From: Micromonospora matsumotoense
Lineage (GTDB): Bacteria; Actinomycetota; Actinomycetes; Mycobacteriales; Micromonosporaceae
Assembly: GCF_900091525.1 (NCBI RefSeq)
Contig: NZ_FMCU01000001.1
Location: forward strand, 744,001 to 808,000
Direction of reading: 5' to 3'
Length of the DNA: 64,000 bases
Numbering within the stretch: position 1 is the stretch's first letter; each line of letters begins with the position of its first letter. The notes below the pieces were generated by a model. That model worked only from the letters and a program-made list of their open reading frames with translations. It made no database searches and was not told the origin of the DNA. This document shows, one piece after another, positions 41,700-50,357 of this stretch. The position numbers and the translations under genes were made by a program.

Positions 41700-42457
41700 C
41701 CACACCCGTGATCCAGGTCGGGCACGCCTCGGTCGGCTACGACGGCCGCCCGGTGCTGCGGGACGTCTCGCTGACCGTCACCGCCGGCGAGGTGGTGGCC
41801 GTACTCGGGGCCAACGGCTCCGGCAAGTCCACCCTGATCCGCGCCGTGCTCGGGCTGGTCCCGCTCGGCACCGGCACGGTCACGCTGTTCGGCGTCCCGC
41901 AGCGCCGGTTCCGGCAGTGGCACCGGATCGGCTACGTCCCGCAGCGGCTCGGCGCGGGCAGCGGCGTGCCGGCCACCGTCCGCGAGGTGGTGGCCTCCGG
42001 GCGGCTGGCCCGCCGGGGGGTGCTGCGCCCACCCGGCCGGGCCGACCGGACCGCGGTCGAGGCGGCACTGCGCGCGGTCGGGCTCGCCGACCGGGCCCGG
42101 GACCCGGTGGCCACCCTCTCCGGCGGCCAGCAGCAGCGCACCCTGATCGCCCGTGCCCTGGCCGGCGAGCCGGAGCTGCTGGTGCTCGACGAGCCGACCG
42201 CCGGGGTCGACGCGGCCAGCCAGGAGGCGTTCGCCGGGGCGCTGCACGAGTTCGTCGGCACCGGCGGCACGGTGCTGCTGGTCGCCCACGAGCTGGGGCC
42301 GCTGCGCCCGCTGATCAGCCGGGCCGTGGTGGTGCACCAGGGCGGCGTCTGCCATGACGGCGCGGTGCCGGAACCGGCCGGGCACCACGCCGAGCCCGAC
42401 CACGACCACGTGCACCCGCACGGTCCCGAGGAGCCCGCCGGGCTGTGGAGCAGCTGA
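41696..42457 (+). CDS. znuC: zinc ABC transporter ATPase ZnuC
   Basis: A 253-residue ATPase: Walker A GANGSGKST, signature LSGGQQQR, Walker B LLVLDEPTAGVD, switch His in LVAHELG. The C-terminus is His/Asp-rich (GHHAEPDHDHVHPHGPEE), probably a zinc-binding tail. The GTG at 41696 overlaps the znuA stop (GTGA), so it is chosen over a GTG six bases earlier. Energises zinc import with ZnuB. Confidence 0.93.
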   Translation: MTTPVIQVGHASVGYDGRPVLRDVSLTVTAGEVVAVLGANGSGKSTLIRAVLGLVPLGTGTVTLFGVPQRRFRQWHRIGYVPQRLGAGSGVPATVREVVASGRLARRGVLRPPGRADRTAVEAALRAVGLADRARDPVATLSGGQQQRTLIARALAGEPELLVLDEPTAGVDAASQEAFAGALHEFVGTGGTVLLVAHELGPLRPLISRAVVVHQGGVCHDGAVPEPAGHHAEPDHDHVHPHGPEEPAGLWSS

Positions 42458-42460
42458 GCA

Positions 42461-43327
42461 ATGGACCTCTTCCAGTACGACTTCATGCAGCGGGCGCTGC
42501 TCGGCGCCCTGGTGATCGGGCTGACCGCCCCGGCCCTCGGGATCTATCTGGTGCAGCGGCGGCTGGCCCTGATCGGTGACGGCATCGGTCACGTCGCGCT
42601 CACCGGCGTCGGTGCCGGCCTGCTGCTCAACCGGTCACCGGTGCTGGTGGCGGTGGTCGCGGCGATCCTCGGCGCGGTCACCATCGAGCTGGTCCGGGCC
42701 CGGGGCCGCACCTCCGGCGACCTGGCGCTGGCGCTGCTGTTCTACGGCGGCATCGCCGGTGGCGTGATGCTGGTCGGCCTCTCCGACGCCAGCAGCGCCA
42801 ACCTCAACGCCTACCTGTTCGGCTCGCTCACCACCACCTCGCCCGCCGACCTGACCACCATCGCGGTGCTCGGCGCGACCATCGCGGTGCTCATGCTGGC
42901 GCTGCGCCCGGCGCTCTTCGCGGTCTGCCACGACGAGGAGTACGCCCGGGTCGCCGGGCTGCCCGTCCGGGCGCTGAACCTGCTGCTGGCGGTCGCCACC
43001 GCGGTCACCGTCACGATCGCCATGCGGGCCGTCGGCGTGTTGCTGATCAGCGCCCTGATGGTGGTGCCGGTGGCCACCGCGCAGCAGGTCACCCGGGGCT
43101 TCCGCAGCACCATGACGGCGGCCATGGCGCTCGGCCTGTTCGCCGCCGGGGCGGGGGTCTGGGTGGCGGCCACCGCCGACACCGCCCCCGGCGCCTCGGT
43201 GGTGCTGCTGGCGATCGGGTCCTTCCTCGTGGTGGCGCTGGCCGCCGCCGGCTGGCGGGTGCTGCGCCGCCGGGCCACCCCGGCCGTCGCCACCACCCCG
43301 GAACCGCACGAGGTGGTGCTCCGGTGA
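42461..43327 (+). CDS. znuB: zinc ABC transporter permease ZnuB
   Basis: A 288-residue membrane protein with about eight helices of the ABC-3 permease family: YDFMQRALLGALVIGLTAPALGIYLVQRRLALIGDGIGHVAL is the diagnostic opening (long helix pair), with DEEYARVAGLPVRALNLLLA as the ATPase contact and MRAVGVLLISALMVVPVATA near the end. Three bases separate it from znuC. Confidence 0.94.
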   Translation: MDLFQYDFMQRALLGALVIGLTAPALGIYLVQRRLALIGDGIGHVALTGVGAGLLLNRSPVLVAVVAAILGAVTIELVRARGRTSGDLALALLFYGGIAGGVMLVGLSDASSANLNAYLFGSLTTTSPADLTTIAVLGATIAVLMLALRPALFAVCHDEEYARVAGLPVRALNLLLAVATAVTVTIAMRAVGVLLISALMVVPVATAQQVTRGFRSTMTAAMALGLFAAGAGVWVAATADTAPGASVVLLAIGSFLVVALAAAGWRVLRRRATPAVATTPEPHEVVLR

Positions 43328-43370
43328 CGCCGACCGACGAACCGTCACCGGCACTGGTTACCGTTACGGG

Positions 43371-43757
43371 GTGACCGGCACCCAGGGCTACGACGCGTTC
43401 GAGGGCGCGGGCGAGCTGCTCCGGGCGCTGTCCGCCCCGATCCGGCTGGCCATCGTCAGCGAGCTCGCCCAGGGTGAGCGGTGCGTGCACGAGCTGGTCG
43501 AGCAGCTCGGTGCCCCGCAGCCGCTGGTCTCCCAGCACCTGCGGGTGCTGCGCGGCGCCGGGGTGGTGCGGGGCTCCCGGCGCGGTCGGGAGATCGCGTA
43601 CGCCCTGGTCGACGAGCACGTCGCGCACATCGTGGCCGACGCGGTCAGCCACGCCGGGGAGGGGCCGTCGTCCCCCGCCGAGCCGGCTCACGGGCGACCG
43701 GAGGGTGCCGGCCGGCCCGCGTCGTGGCACGCTGTCGGCCGTGAAGGTCTACGCTGA
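43371..43757 (+). CDS. ArsR/SmtB-family zinc-responsive repressor
   Basis: A 128-residue winged-helix regulator. LSAPIRLAIVSELAQGERCVHELVEQL and LVSQHLRVLRGAGVV form the DNA-binding part. The last helix carries the complete alpha5 metal motif DxHx10Hx2E (Asp81, His83, His94, Glu97), known from zinc sensors SmtB and CzrA; the Cys-based alpha3 site is absent apart from one Cys. It is the fourth gene of the zinc locus (44 bp after znuB). Such proteins release DNA when zinc is bound, so it may control zinc efflux or its own operon, next to Zur-type control at the front. GTG start with a weak ribosome site. Confidence 0.88.
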   Translation: MTGTQGYDAFEGAGELLRALSAPIRLAIVSELAQGERCVHELVEQLGAPQPLVSQHLRVLRGAGVVRGSRRGREIAYALVDEHVAHIVADAVSHAGEGPSSPAEPAHGRPEGAGRPASWHAVGREGLR

Positions 43758-44346
43758 CCGGCTTCCGGTCCTCCTCCGTCAGGTCGTCACCGACCTGCTC
43801 GTCGTCGCCTGGGTCTACGGGGCGATCCGCTTCGCGATGTGGCTGTACGACCTGGTGGAGAAGCTCGCCGTACCCGGGCAGAAGCTGGAGGGGGCCGGCA
43901 GCGGCCTCGCCGACAACCTGGCCGAGGCCGGCGGCAAGGTCGGCCAGCTGCCGCTGGTCGGCGACGAGCTGACCGGCCCGTTCGCCAAGGCCGCCGACGC
44001 CGCCCGGGCGATGGCCGAGGTCGGCCGCGACGAGCAGGAACTGGTCGGCCAGCTCGCCTGGGCGCTGAGCATCGCCGTGCTGGTGTTCCCGCTCGGGCTG
44101 GTGCTGTTCGGCTGGCTGCCGCTGCGGCTGCGCTGGATGCGCCGGGCCGCCTCGGCCAAGGCCCTCGCCGCCGGCCCGGCCGGAAGGGACCTGCTGGCCC
44201 TGCGCGCGCTGACCAGCCAACCGCTGCGCCGGCTGACCAGGATCGATCCGGACGTGGCCCAGGCGTGGCGGCGCGGCGACGACGCCACCGTCGACGCGCT
44301 CGCCGCCCTGGAACTGCGCCGACTCGGCCTCCGGACCGGCCGCTAG
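43741..44346 (+). CDS. conserved membrane protein (hypothetical)
   Basis: A 201-residue protein whose GTG overlaps the end of the SmtB-type gene by 17 bp. It has one hydrophobic segment near the N-terminus (TDLLVVAWVYGAIRFAMWLYDLV), an Ala/Gly-rich helical middle (GLADNLAEAGGKVGQLPLVGD), a second helix pair (LAWALSIAVLVFPLGLVLFGWLPL), and a basic C-terminal domain (LRLRWMRRAASAKAL). No known family comes to mind beyond similar actinobacterial proteins. The overlap suggests co-expression with the zinc locus, but no metal site is seen. Confidence 0.75.
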   Translation: MKVYADRLPVLLRQVVTDLLVVAWVYGAIRFAMWLYDLVEKLAVPGQKLEGAGSGLADNLAEAGGKVGQLPLVGDELTGPFAKAADAARAMAEVGRDEQELVGQLAWALSIAVLVFPLGLVLFGWLPLRLRWMRRAASAKALAAGPAGRDLLALRALTSQPLRRLTRIDPDVAQAWRRGDDATVDALAALELRRLGLRTGR

Positions 44347-44504
44347 GCCCGGGCCGGGCGGCGACCGGCCCGGGGCGCGACCGGGCGGGTCGGCCCGCCG
44401 CCGGTTGTGCCTCCGCACCGGAGAGGCTTAGATGACGATAAATGTCTTGAGCCTGGAAGCCGTCGGCGTGCGTCGGCGTGGACGGCCCGGAAGGGAAGCG
44501 ATCC

Positions 44505-46007
44505 ATGTCCGTGTCCCGCAGTCGGTCGATCGTCGCGGCCGGGGCAGCCTGCCTGGTGGCGATGCTGGCCGCCGCACTCATCGCCCTACCGTCGGCGCAG
44601 GCCGCCACCGGTGACGGCTCCCCCACCGACGCGAACATCGCGTTCGTCGGCCGCTGGGACCGCAGCAACAGCACCGCGTACGTGCCGAACTGGGCCGGCG
44701 CCTATCTGCGGACCGGATTCACCGGCACCACGGTCAAGCTGCGGCAACGTCGCACCATCGACCTCTACTACAGCATCGACGGGGCCGACTTCAGGTACCT
44801 GACCAACGTCAGCGGCACGGTCAACCTGACCCCGACCCCGCTGCGCGCCGGCAACCACACGCTGGTGGTGTCGTACCGGGTGGTCGCCGGCTCGTACACC
44901 GGGGACGCGGTGTTCCAGGGGCTGACCCTCGACTCGGGCGCGCGGACCCTGCCGGCGGCGGTGCGGCCCCGGCTGATCGAGTTCGTCGGCGACTCCATCA
45001 CCCTCGGCACCACCTCGTCCCGCACGGCGCTGACCGCGTACGGCTGGCTGACCGGGGAGCAGCTCGGCACCGAGCACACCCAGCTCGGCTACGGCGGGGG
45101 TTGCCTGGTGGCCACCGCCGACGGCTGCGTCAGCGTGGCCAGCCAGTTCCTCCGCACCGGATACTCGGCCACCAGCCCCGCCTGGGACTTCACCCGCTAC
45201 CAGGCGGACGCCGTGGTGATCAACCTGGGCACCAACGACCGCAGCCACGGGGTGAGCGGCGCGGACTTCCAGAACCAGTACGCCACGTTCATCCGTACCG
45301 TGCGGGGCAGGTACCCGCGCGCGGCGATCTTCGCGCTGCGCACCTTCAGCGGCCGGTACGCCGCGGAGACCGCCGCCGCCGTCACGACGGTCACCGGCGG
45401 CGGGGACCGCAACGTGTTCTACGTGGACACCACCGGCTGGCTGCCCGCCGACGGGCTGAGCGACTCGGTGCACCCGAACGACGCCGGCCACCGGGCGATC
45501 ACGGCCCGGCTCGCCCCGATCGTCGCCGCGAAGCTGACCACCACCCCGACGCCGACCCCCACCACCCCACCTCCCACCACCCCGCCCACGACCACGCCGC
45601 CCGTGACCACCCCGCCCGTGACCACGCCACCGGTCACCACCGCACCGCCCACCACCCCGCCCGTGACCACGCCGCCGGCCGGCGGGACCGGGTGCGGCGT
45701 CGGTTACGCGGTCACCGGGCAGTGGCAGGGCGGCTTCCAGGGCGAGGTGACGATCCGCAACACGGGCGCCACCCCGATCGACGGGTGGACGCTCCAGTGG
45801 GCGTTCACCGACGGCCAACGGGTCAGCCAGGCGTGGAACGCCAGCTACACGCAGAGCGGCGGCACCGTCCGCGCGACCAACGTCAGCTGGAACGGCGCGA
45901 TCGCGGCCGGGGCGACGGTGAGCTTCGGCTTCCTGGCCGACGCCACCGGCGCGAACAGCCGACCCGCCGGGTTCGCCCTCAACGGCACCGCCTGCGCGGT
46001 CTCCTGA
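44505..46007 (+). CDS. secreted SGNH esterase with C-terminal family 2 carbohydrate-binding module
   Basis: A 500-residue exported enzyme. Signal peptide to about residue 34 (ALPSAQA-ATG). Residues 40-150 form a jelly-roll (IAFVGRWDRSNSTAYVPNWAGAYLRTGFTG), then an SGNH domain with catalytic Ser in EFVGDSITLG, Asn in INLGTNDRS and the Asp/His pair in SDSVHPNDAGH: the layout of CE2-type acetyl esterases acting on xylan. A Thr/Pro linker (about residues 345-395) leads to CBM2 (CGVGYAVTGQWQGGFQGEV, NGAIAAGATVSFGF). AAGGGAAG precedes the ATG. Convergent with a second CBM2-SGNH enzyme. Likely removes acetyl groups from plant polysaccharides. Confidence 0.9.
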   Translation: MSVSRSRSIVAAGAACLVAMLAAALIALPSAQAATGDGSPTDANIAFVGRWDRSNSTAYVPNWAGAYLRTGFTGTTVKLRQRRTIDLYYSIDGADFRYLTNVSGTVNLTPTPLRAGNHTLVVSYRVVAGSYTGDAVFQGLTLDSGARTLPAAVRPRLIEFVGDSITLGTTSSRTALTAYGWLTGEQLGTEHTQLGYGGGCLVATADGCVSVASQFLRTGYSATSPAWDFTRYQADAVVINLGTNDRSHGVSGADFQNQYATFIRTVRGRYPRAAIFALRTFSGRYAAETAAAVTTVTGGGDRNVFYVDTTGWLPADGLSDSVHPNDAGHRAITARLAPIVAAKLTTTPTPTPTTPPPTTPPTTTPPVTTPPVTTPPVTTAPPTTPPVTTPPAGGTGCGVGYAVTGQWQGGFQGEVTIRNTGATPIDGWTLQWAFTDGQRVSQAWNASYTQSGGTVRATNVSWNGAIAAGATVSFGFLADATGANSRPAGFALNGTACAVS

Positions 46008-46014
46008 CGGTCCG

Positions 46015-46049
46015 CCGTGGTCCGGGTGGCCCCGCCACCCGGACCACGG
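46015..46049. terminator. bidirectional terminator between the two esterase genes
   Basis: Perfect 16-bp arms CCGTGGTCCGGGTGGC/GCCACCCGGACCACGG with a 3-nt centre, 7 bp after the plus-strand stop and 80 bp beyond the minus-strand stop. Confidence 0.8.
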
Positions 46050-46128
46050 CGACCGGGGCCGCCCGCTGCACAGCGCCGACCGCAGCCCGGCCGGGGCAGC
46101 TCCCATCCGCCCGGCCGGGGCGGACGCC

Positions 46129-47397
46129 TCACCGCAGGTAGGCCGAGAGGCCGATCTGCTGGTTGCGGAGGGCGGTGGCGACCACACCGGCGATCTGCCG
46201 GGCCCCGGCCGTCTCGAAGTGGGTGTGGTCGGCGCAGAAGAACGCCCCCACCGCGCCCGAGTTGTAGTCGCCGTTGTTCGGGCAGAGCCGCAGCGTGTTG
46301 TAGAGCGTGTAGCTCAGCTTGTGCAGGTCGATGACGGGGACGTTGTTGGCCCGCCCCGCGTCGAACGTCTCGGTGAGGAAGCCCCGGTTGCCGACGGCGG
46401 TGCTGCCCGAGCAGGTGATCGCGGCGGCCGGGGTGAGGAAGACCGGGTACGCGCCGCGCTGCTGGGCCGCGCGGGCCATCACGCCGAGCAGTTCCTTGTA
46501 GCGGGCCGACCCGACGTGCCGGTTGCAGGTGGCGCTGCCGTCGTTGATGCCGAACTGGATGAACAGGTAGTCGCCGGCCTTCATCCCGCCGCTGGCGTTC
46601 AGCATGGCCTGCCAGCGGGTCGAGTAGGTCTGCGGGTTGATCACGCACTCGCCGGACGCGTTCATCGTGGTGGTGACGTTGGGGTCGTACAGCCAGGTCT
46701 GGATGCTGCGCCCGCCGACCGCGCTGTTGACCACCGTGGCGTTGCCGTTGAGGTACTGGCCGAACTGGTTGCCCCAGCCGACCGGGCAGACGGTGCCGGA
46801 GGACGGGTTGGCGACCGTGGAGTCGCCGGCCAGCCACACGGTGACCGGCCGCTGCGCCGAGGGGGTCGGGCTGGGCGTCGGAGTGGGCGTGGGCGTCCGG
46901 GTCGGGGTCGGGGTCGGGGTGGGCGTCGGGGTCGGGGTCGGCGGGGTGGACGGCGGCGGGCAGGGGGTGGCGGTCGGCGTCGCGCCGGTGCAGGAGACCC
47001 CGTTGAGCGCGAACGCGGTGGGGACCGGGTTGGCGGTGGTCCACGCGCCGTTGAAGCCGAAGCTGACGCCGGCCCCGGTCGCGATGGCGGCGTTGTAACC
47101 GGCGTCCTTCGCGCTGACCGTCGTCCCGTTCTGGGTGACGGTGGCGTTCCACGCCTGGCTGACCCGCTGCCCGCTGGCGAAGGCCCAGGTGAGCGTCCAG
47201 CCGGAGACCGGGTCGCCGAGGTTGGTGATGGTGACGTCCGCGCCGAAGCCACCCTGCCACTCGCTGGTGACCTTGTAGTCGACCCGGCAGCCGGTCGCCA
47301 CCGCGGCCCCGGCCCCGGCCGCGACCGCCACCCCGCCCGCGAGGACCGCCAGCGTGATCGCGCCCAGTCCGGCGGTACGTCGTCGCGCTGCTCTCAT
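46129..47397 (-). CDS. secreted SGNH esterase (rhamnogalacturonan acetylesterase-like) with N-terminal family 2 carbohydrate-binding module
   Basis: A 422-residue exported enzyme with the domains in the opposite order to its neighbour: signal peptide (to about 37), CBM2 (CRVDYKVTSEWQGGFGADV, NAAIATGAGVSFGF), a (PT)n linker, then an SGNH domain of the CE12/rhamnogalacturonan acetylesterase kind: Ser in VWLAGDSTVAN, Gly in NSAVGGRSIQTW, Asn in IQFGINDGS, and the Asp/His in CADHTHFETAGA. GAGGAG seven bases before ATG 47397 decides the start over an ATG two codons earlier. Likely deacetylates pectin or related polymers. Confidence 0.9.
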   Translation of the reverse strand: MRAARRRTAGLGAITLAVLAGGVAVAAGAGAAVATGCRVDYKVTSEWQGGFGADVTITNLGDPVSGWTLTWAFASGQRVSQAWNATVTQNGTTVSAKDAGYNAAIATGAGVSFGFNGAWTTANPVPTAFALNGVSCTGATPTATPCPPPSTPPTPTPTPTPTPTPTRTPTPTPTPSPTPSAQRPVTVWLAGDSTVANPSSGTVCPVGWGNQFGQYLNGNATVVNSAVGGRSIQTWLYDPNVTTTMNASGECVINPQTYSTRWQAMLNASGGMKAGDYLFIQFGINDGSATCNRHVGSARYKELLGVMARAAQQRGAYPVFLTPAAAITCSGSTAVGNRGFLTETFDAGRANNVPVIDLHKLSYTLYNTLRLCPNNGDYNSGAVGAFFCADHTHFETAGARQIAGVVATALRNQQIGLSAYLR

Positions 47398-47516
47398 GTC
47401 CACTCCTCGTCGATGGTGCCGGGCCGGCGTCGCCCGCCCCCACCTGGACGGCGGCTCGATCCCCGCAACGAAGGCGGAGCCGGCCGCGCACCCGGGACGG
47501 AAGGAGACAACAATCG

Positions 47517-47522
47517 ATATTA
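47517..47522 (-). promoter_or_regulatory. possible -10 box of the CBM2-SGNH gene
   Basis: On the minus strand TAATAT stands in a short AT-rich island (47510-47535), about 120 bp before the start. The flanks contain TCGA on both sides (ATCGA...TCGAT). Offered only as the most promoter-like sequence in the gap. Confidence 0.3.
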
Positions 47523-47553
47523 CTCGATGCTAGACTCTCCCGTTCGCCGTCGG

Positions 47554-47610
47554 TCAGCTACGGCTGGTCAGCGCGACACGCCGGGGTACGCACCTACGGG
47601 CCGTAGCTGA
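47554..47610. repeat. 11-bp inverted repeat TCAGCTACGGC...GCCGTAGCTGA
   Basis: Perfect 11-bp arms (47554-47564 and 47600-47610) with a 35-bp interior, between two divergent genes. It cannot be a terminator for either gene at this place. Size and spacing resemble the inverted repeats at 19799 and 32490. Confidence 0.6.
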
Positions 47611-47658
47611 TCATGAGCGGTCGCCGGGCAGCCGAACCCCCTCGTCTAGGGTGGTGCG

Positions 47659-47826
47659 GTGCTCTACTTCCTGATCGTCATCGCCGTGCTGCTGCTGGCG
47701 TACGCCGCCGCGCTGGTCAGCTTCGTCCGGCGCGGCCGCAAGATCCCGCCGCAGGCGTACCTGGTGCTGGCGCTGCTCAACGGGCTCATCCTGGCCGCCG
47801 TGCTGGCCTGGGCGATCGCCCGCTGA
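47659..47826 (+). CDS. 55-residue two-helix membrane protein (hypothetical)
   Basis: A small protein with GTG start: first helix LYFLIVIAVLLLAYAAALVSFV, loop RRGRKIPPQ, second helix AYLVLALLNGLILAAVLAWAIA. The clean two-helix hairpin with a positively charged loop and the codon pattern make it a real gene despite its size. I recall near-identical proteins in Micromonospora. Function unknown. A terminator follows at 47901. Confidence 0.7.
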   Translation: MLYFLIVIAVLLLAYAAALVSFVRRGRKIPPQAYLVLALLNGLILAAVLAWAIAR

Positions 47827-47900
47827 CGACCCGACCACGACGGGCCGGGCCCGCCCCGACGGCCGTGACCCGGCGGCCCGTTCCGACCGCCACGAAGCGG

Positions 47901-47935
47901 GGGCCCACCCGGCCACCGTTGGCCCGGGTGGGCCC
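47901..47935. terminator. bidirectional terminator
   Basis: Perfect 12-bp arms GGGCCCACCCGG/CCGGGTGGGCCC around an 11-nt loop, between two convergent genes. Confidence 0.7.
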
Positions 47936-47972
47936 CGGCCCACTTCGTTCGGCTCCGCCCCGACGGGCGTGA

Positions 47973-48473
47973 TCAGTCGCCGTCCACCACCGGGTCGTCA
48001 TCGTCGTCGTCGACGTCGTCCTCACCCCAGTTGCGCCGGACGAACGGCAGGATCACCCAGAACGTCAGGAACCACAGACCGGTGATCGCGGTGAGCACCA
48101 CGGCGATGCCGGTGTCCAGCACGAAGTCGGCGATCAGCAGGACCGCGCTCACCATGGCGACCAGCATGAAGGCCAGGCCGCCGGTGGCCATCCGGTGGGC
48201 GAAGCGGACCAGTTCCGGCTTGCGGCCCTGGCGGAACAGCGCCCGGTGGAAGGCGACCGGCGAGATGATCATCGCGGTGGCCGCGGCGGCGGACAGCAAC
48301 GCGAGAATGTAGACGTCCCGCTGGAACTCGCTCGTCCGGGTGAAACCGTTGCTGAACGGCAGGGTCAACAGGAAGGCGAAGAGGATCTGCACGCCGGTCT
48401 GGGCGACCCGCAACTCCTGGAGCAGATCGGCGAAGTTGCGCTGCCAGCGCTGCTTCTCGGATTCCTTCGACAC
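47973..48473 (-). CDS. DUF6328-family membrane protein
   Basis: A 166-residue protein with the family opening NFADLLQELRVAQTGVQILFAFLLTLPF, four hydrophobic helices, and an acidic C-terminal tail rich in Asp (GEDDVDDDDDDPV). GGAGGT precedes the GTG. Function of the family is unknown. Confidence 0.85.
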   Translation of the reverse strand: MSKESEKQRWQRNFADLLQELRVAQTGVQILFAFLLTLPFSNGFTRTSEFQRDVYILALLSAAAATAMIISPVAFHRALFRQGRKPELVRFAHRMATGGLAFMLVAMVSAVLLIADFVLDTGIAVVLTAITGLWFLTFWVILPFVRRNWGEDDVDDDDDDPVVDGD

Positions 48474-48604
48474 GCGCTACCTCCGGATGAGACGGTACGA
48501 CCGACGGGGACACCTCCCCGTCGGCAGCAACGCCTGTGCCCGATCCGGAACCGCGCGAAACCGACTCATGATCGCCGATCAAGCCGATCGGCCGGCGGAT
48601 CGGC

Positions 48605-49435
48605 TCAGGCCGTCCCGCGCACCCGGGCCAGGATCGCCTCGGCCAGCGGGCCCGGCGCCTCGTCGGGAATCCAGTGGGTGACCCCGGCCAGCACCACGAA
48701 CCGGTAGTCCCCCGAGACGTGCCGGGCGCACGCCTGCGCGGCGGTGCGCCCGATCGCCACGTCCCGGTCGCTCCAGACGTAGCTGGTCGGCACCCGCACC
48801 GGACCGACCACCTTCATGTCCCGCCCCGACATCGCCCGGTACCAGTTCAACCCGCCGGTCAACGCGCCCGGCCGGCGCATCGGCTCGGCATACCGGGCCA
48901 CCCGGGCGGAGTCGCCGACGCCGGCCAGCAGCCGGCGCAGGACCGCCCCCCGCCAGGCCAGCAGCACCCGCTCCGCCAGGCCCGCCCGGCGGAACAACGT
49001 CATGTACGACGAGCGCGCCCGCTGCCGCCGGTCGGTGGCCAACGCGTGGCCGAAGGCGGCCGGATGGGGCACCGAGACCGCGGTGAGGGTGCGTACCCGC
49101 TCCGGGTGCCGGGCGGCCAACGCCCAGGCGACGATCGCGCCCCAGTCGTGCCCCACCACGTGCGCGGCCTCGACGCCCAGCCCGTCCAGCACCGCCACCG
49201 CGTCGGCGACCAGTTCCGGCAGCCGGTAGCCGGCCACCTCGGCGGGCCGGGCCCCGGGCGAGTAACCCCGCTGGTCGGGGGCGTAGGTGCGCAACCCGGC
49301 GGCGTGCAGGGCGGGCACCACCTCGTCCCACTCCCCGCCGTGCTGGGGGAACCCGTGCAGCAGCAGCACGACCGCGCCGTCCTCGGGCCCACCGGCCCGT
49401 ACGTCGAACGTCAGTCCCCGCGCCGCTACCCGCAT
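48605..49435 (-). CDS. alpha/beta hydrolase (epoxide hydrolase-like)
   Basis: A 276-residue alpha/beta hydrolase. HGFPQHGGEWDEVVPAL is the oxyanion (HGxP) motif; the nucleophile elbow reads VVGHDWGAIVAWALA, with Asp as nucleophile as in epoxide hydrolases and haloalkane dehalogenases; the late acid is in WSDRDVAIG and the His in GVTHWIPDE. Soluble, no signal. The start at 49435 is the only one in keeping with the fold; no strong ribosome site. Substrate unknown. Confidence 0.88.
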   Translation of the reverse strand: MRVAARGLTFDVRAGGPEDGAVVLLLHGFPQHGGEWDEVVPALHAAGLRTYAPDQRGYSPGARPAEVAGYRLPELVADAVAVLDGLGVEAAHVVGHDWGAIVAWALAARHPERVRTLTAVSVPHPAAFGHALATDRRQRARSSYMTLFRRAGLAERVLLAWRGAVLRRLLAGVGDSARVARYAEPMRRPGALTGGLNWYRAMSGRDMKVVGPVRVPTSYVWSDRDVAIGRTAAQACARHVSGDYRFVVLAGVTHWIPDEAPGPLAEAILARVRGTA

Positions 49436-49549
49436 GATCGGCAGCCTACCCAGCGACCCCGGGCCCCGCTCGGGCGTCGAATGCCGGGAACCGTGACCTG
49501 CTGGGCTGTTGGCGCAGGTCGGTGCTAGCGTCTGCCGAGACAACTTCAC

Positions 49550-49640
<91 letters not shown>

Positions 49641-49727
49641 TCGACCTCCAGCCGCGCCGCCGTCCGGCAGCCGCCGGGCGCGGCGTGCGTCTTCTCCTGG
49701 TTCGATCTCTGGACTGGGAGCACCGAC

Positions 49728-50324
49728 ATGCCGCACACCACCACCAACAGCAACCGGTGGCGCACGATCGACATCGTGGTCGCCGCCGTGATCGCCGTGG
49801 CCTTCGGCGTCATCTTCTGGGCCTGGGGCCTGGTCTGGAAGGCCGCCGACCCGGCGTTCGCCGCCGCACCGGCCAGCCAGGCCGTCATGTACGGCGTCTG
49901 GCTGGTCCCGGCCGTCCTCGGCGGCCTGGTGATCCGCAAGCCCGGGGCGGCCCTGTTCTGCGAGGCCGTCGCCGCCACCGTCTCCGCGCTGCTCGGCGCG
50001 GAGTGGGGCGGGATCACCATCGTGCAGGGGCTGATCCAGGGTCTCGGCGCGGAGCTGGCCTTCGCCGCGTTCCGCTACCGGTCGTTCCGGCTGCCGGTGG
50101 CGGTGCTGGCCGGCGCGCTGACCGGGCTGAGCGCCGCCGTGTTCGACTTCTTCGCCTGGAACGCCGAGTACGACCTGGTCAGCTACCGCCTGCCGTACGC
50201 GGCGCTGACCGTGCTCAGCGCCGCCGTCGTCGCCGGGGTCGGCGGTTGGTACCTGACCCGCGCGCTGGCCGAGACCGGGGTGCTGGACCGGTTCCCCGCC
50301 GGCCGTGACCGCACCCTGGTCTGA
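49728..50324 (+). CDS. ykoE: ECF transporter S component, YkoE type (thiamine-precursor)
   Basis: A 198-residue membrane protein with about six helices. The opening TIDIVVAAVIAVAFGVIFWAWG and later RKPGAALFCEAVAATVSALLGAEWGGITIVQGLIQGLGAELAF (split over helices) are the YkoE signature. It is the substrate-binding S component that recognises hydroxymethylpyrimidine or thiamine. GGGAG eight bases before the ATG. It follows a TPP riboswitch and precedes the ATPase and T-component genes. Confidence 0.93.
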   Translation: MPHTTTNSNRWRTIDIVVAAVIAVAFGVIFWAWGLVWKAADPAFAAAPASQAVMYGVWLVPAVLGGLVIRKPGAALFCEAVAATVSALLGAEWGGITIVQGLIQGLGAELAFAAFRYRSFRLPVAVLAGALTGLSAAVFDFFAWNAEYDLVSYRLPYAALTVLSAAVVAGVGGWYLTRALAETGVLDRFPAGRDRTLV

Positions 50325-50357
50325 CCCTCCCCTGGCGATCATGGAGGTGCCGGCGAC

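Noticed and set aside
46083..46123. Repeated GCCCGGCCGGGGC in the gap between the two esterase genes
   Set aside because: Two short direct copies of a GC-only string are expected by chance at this composition; the real terminator is the 16-bp stem at 46015-46049.
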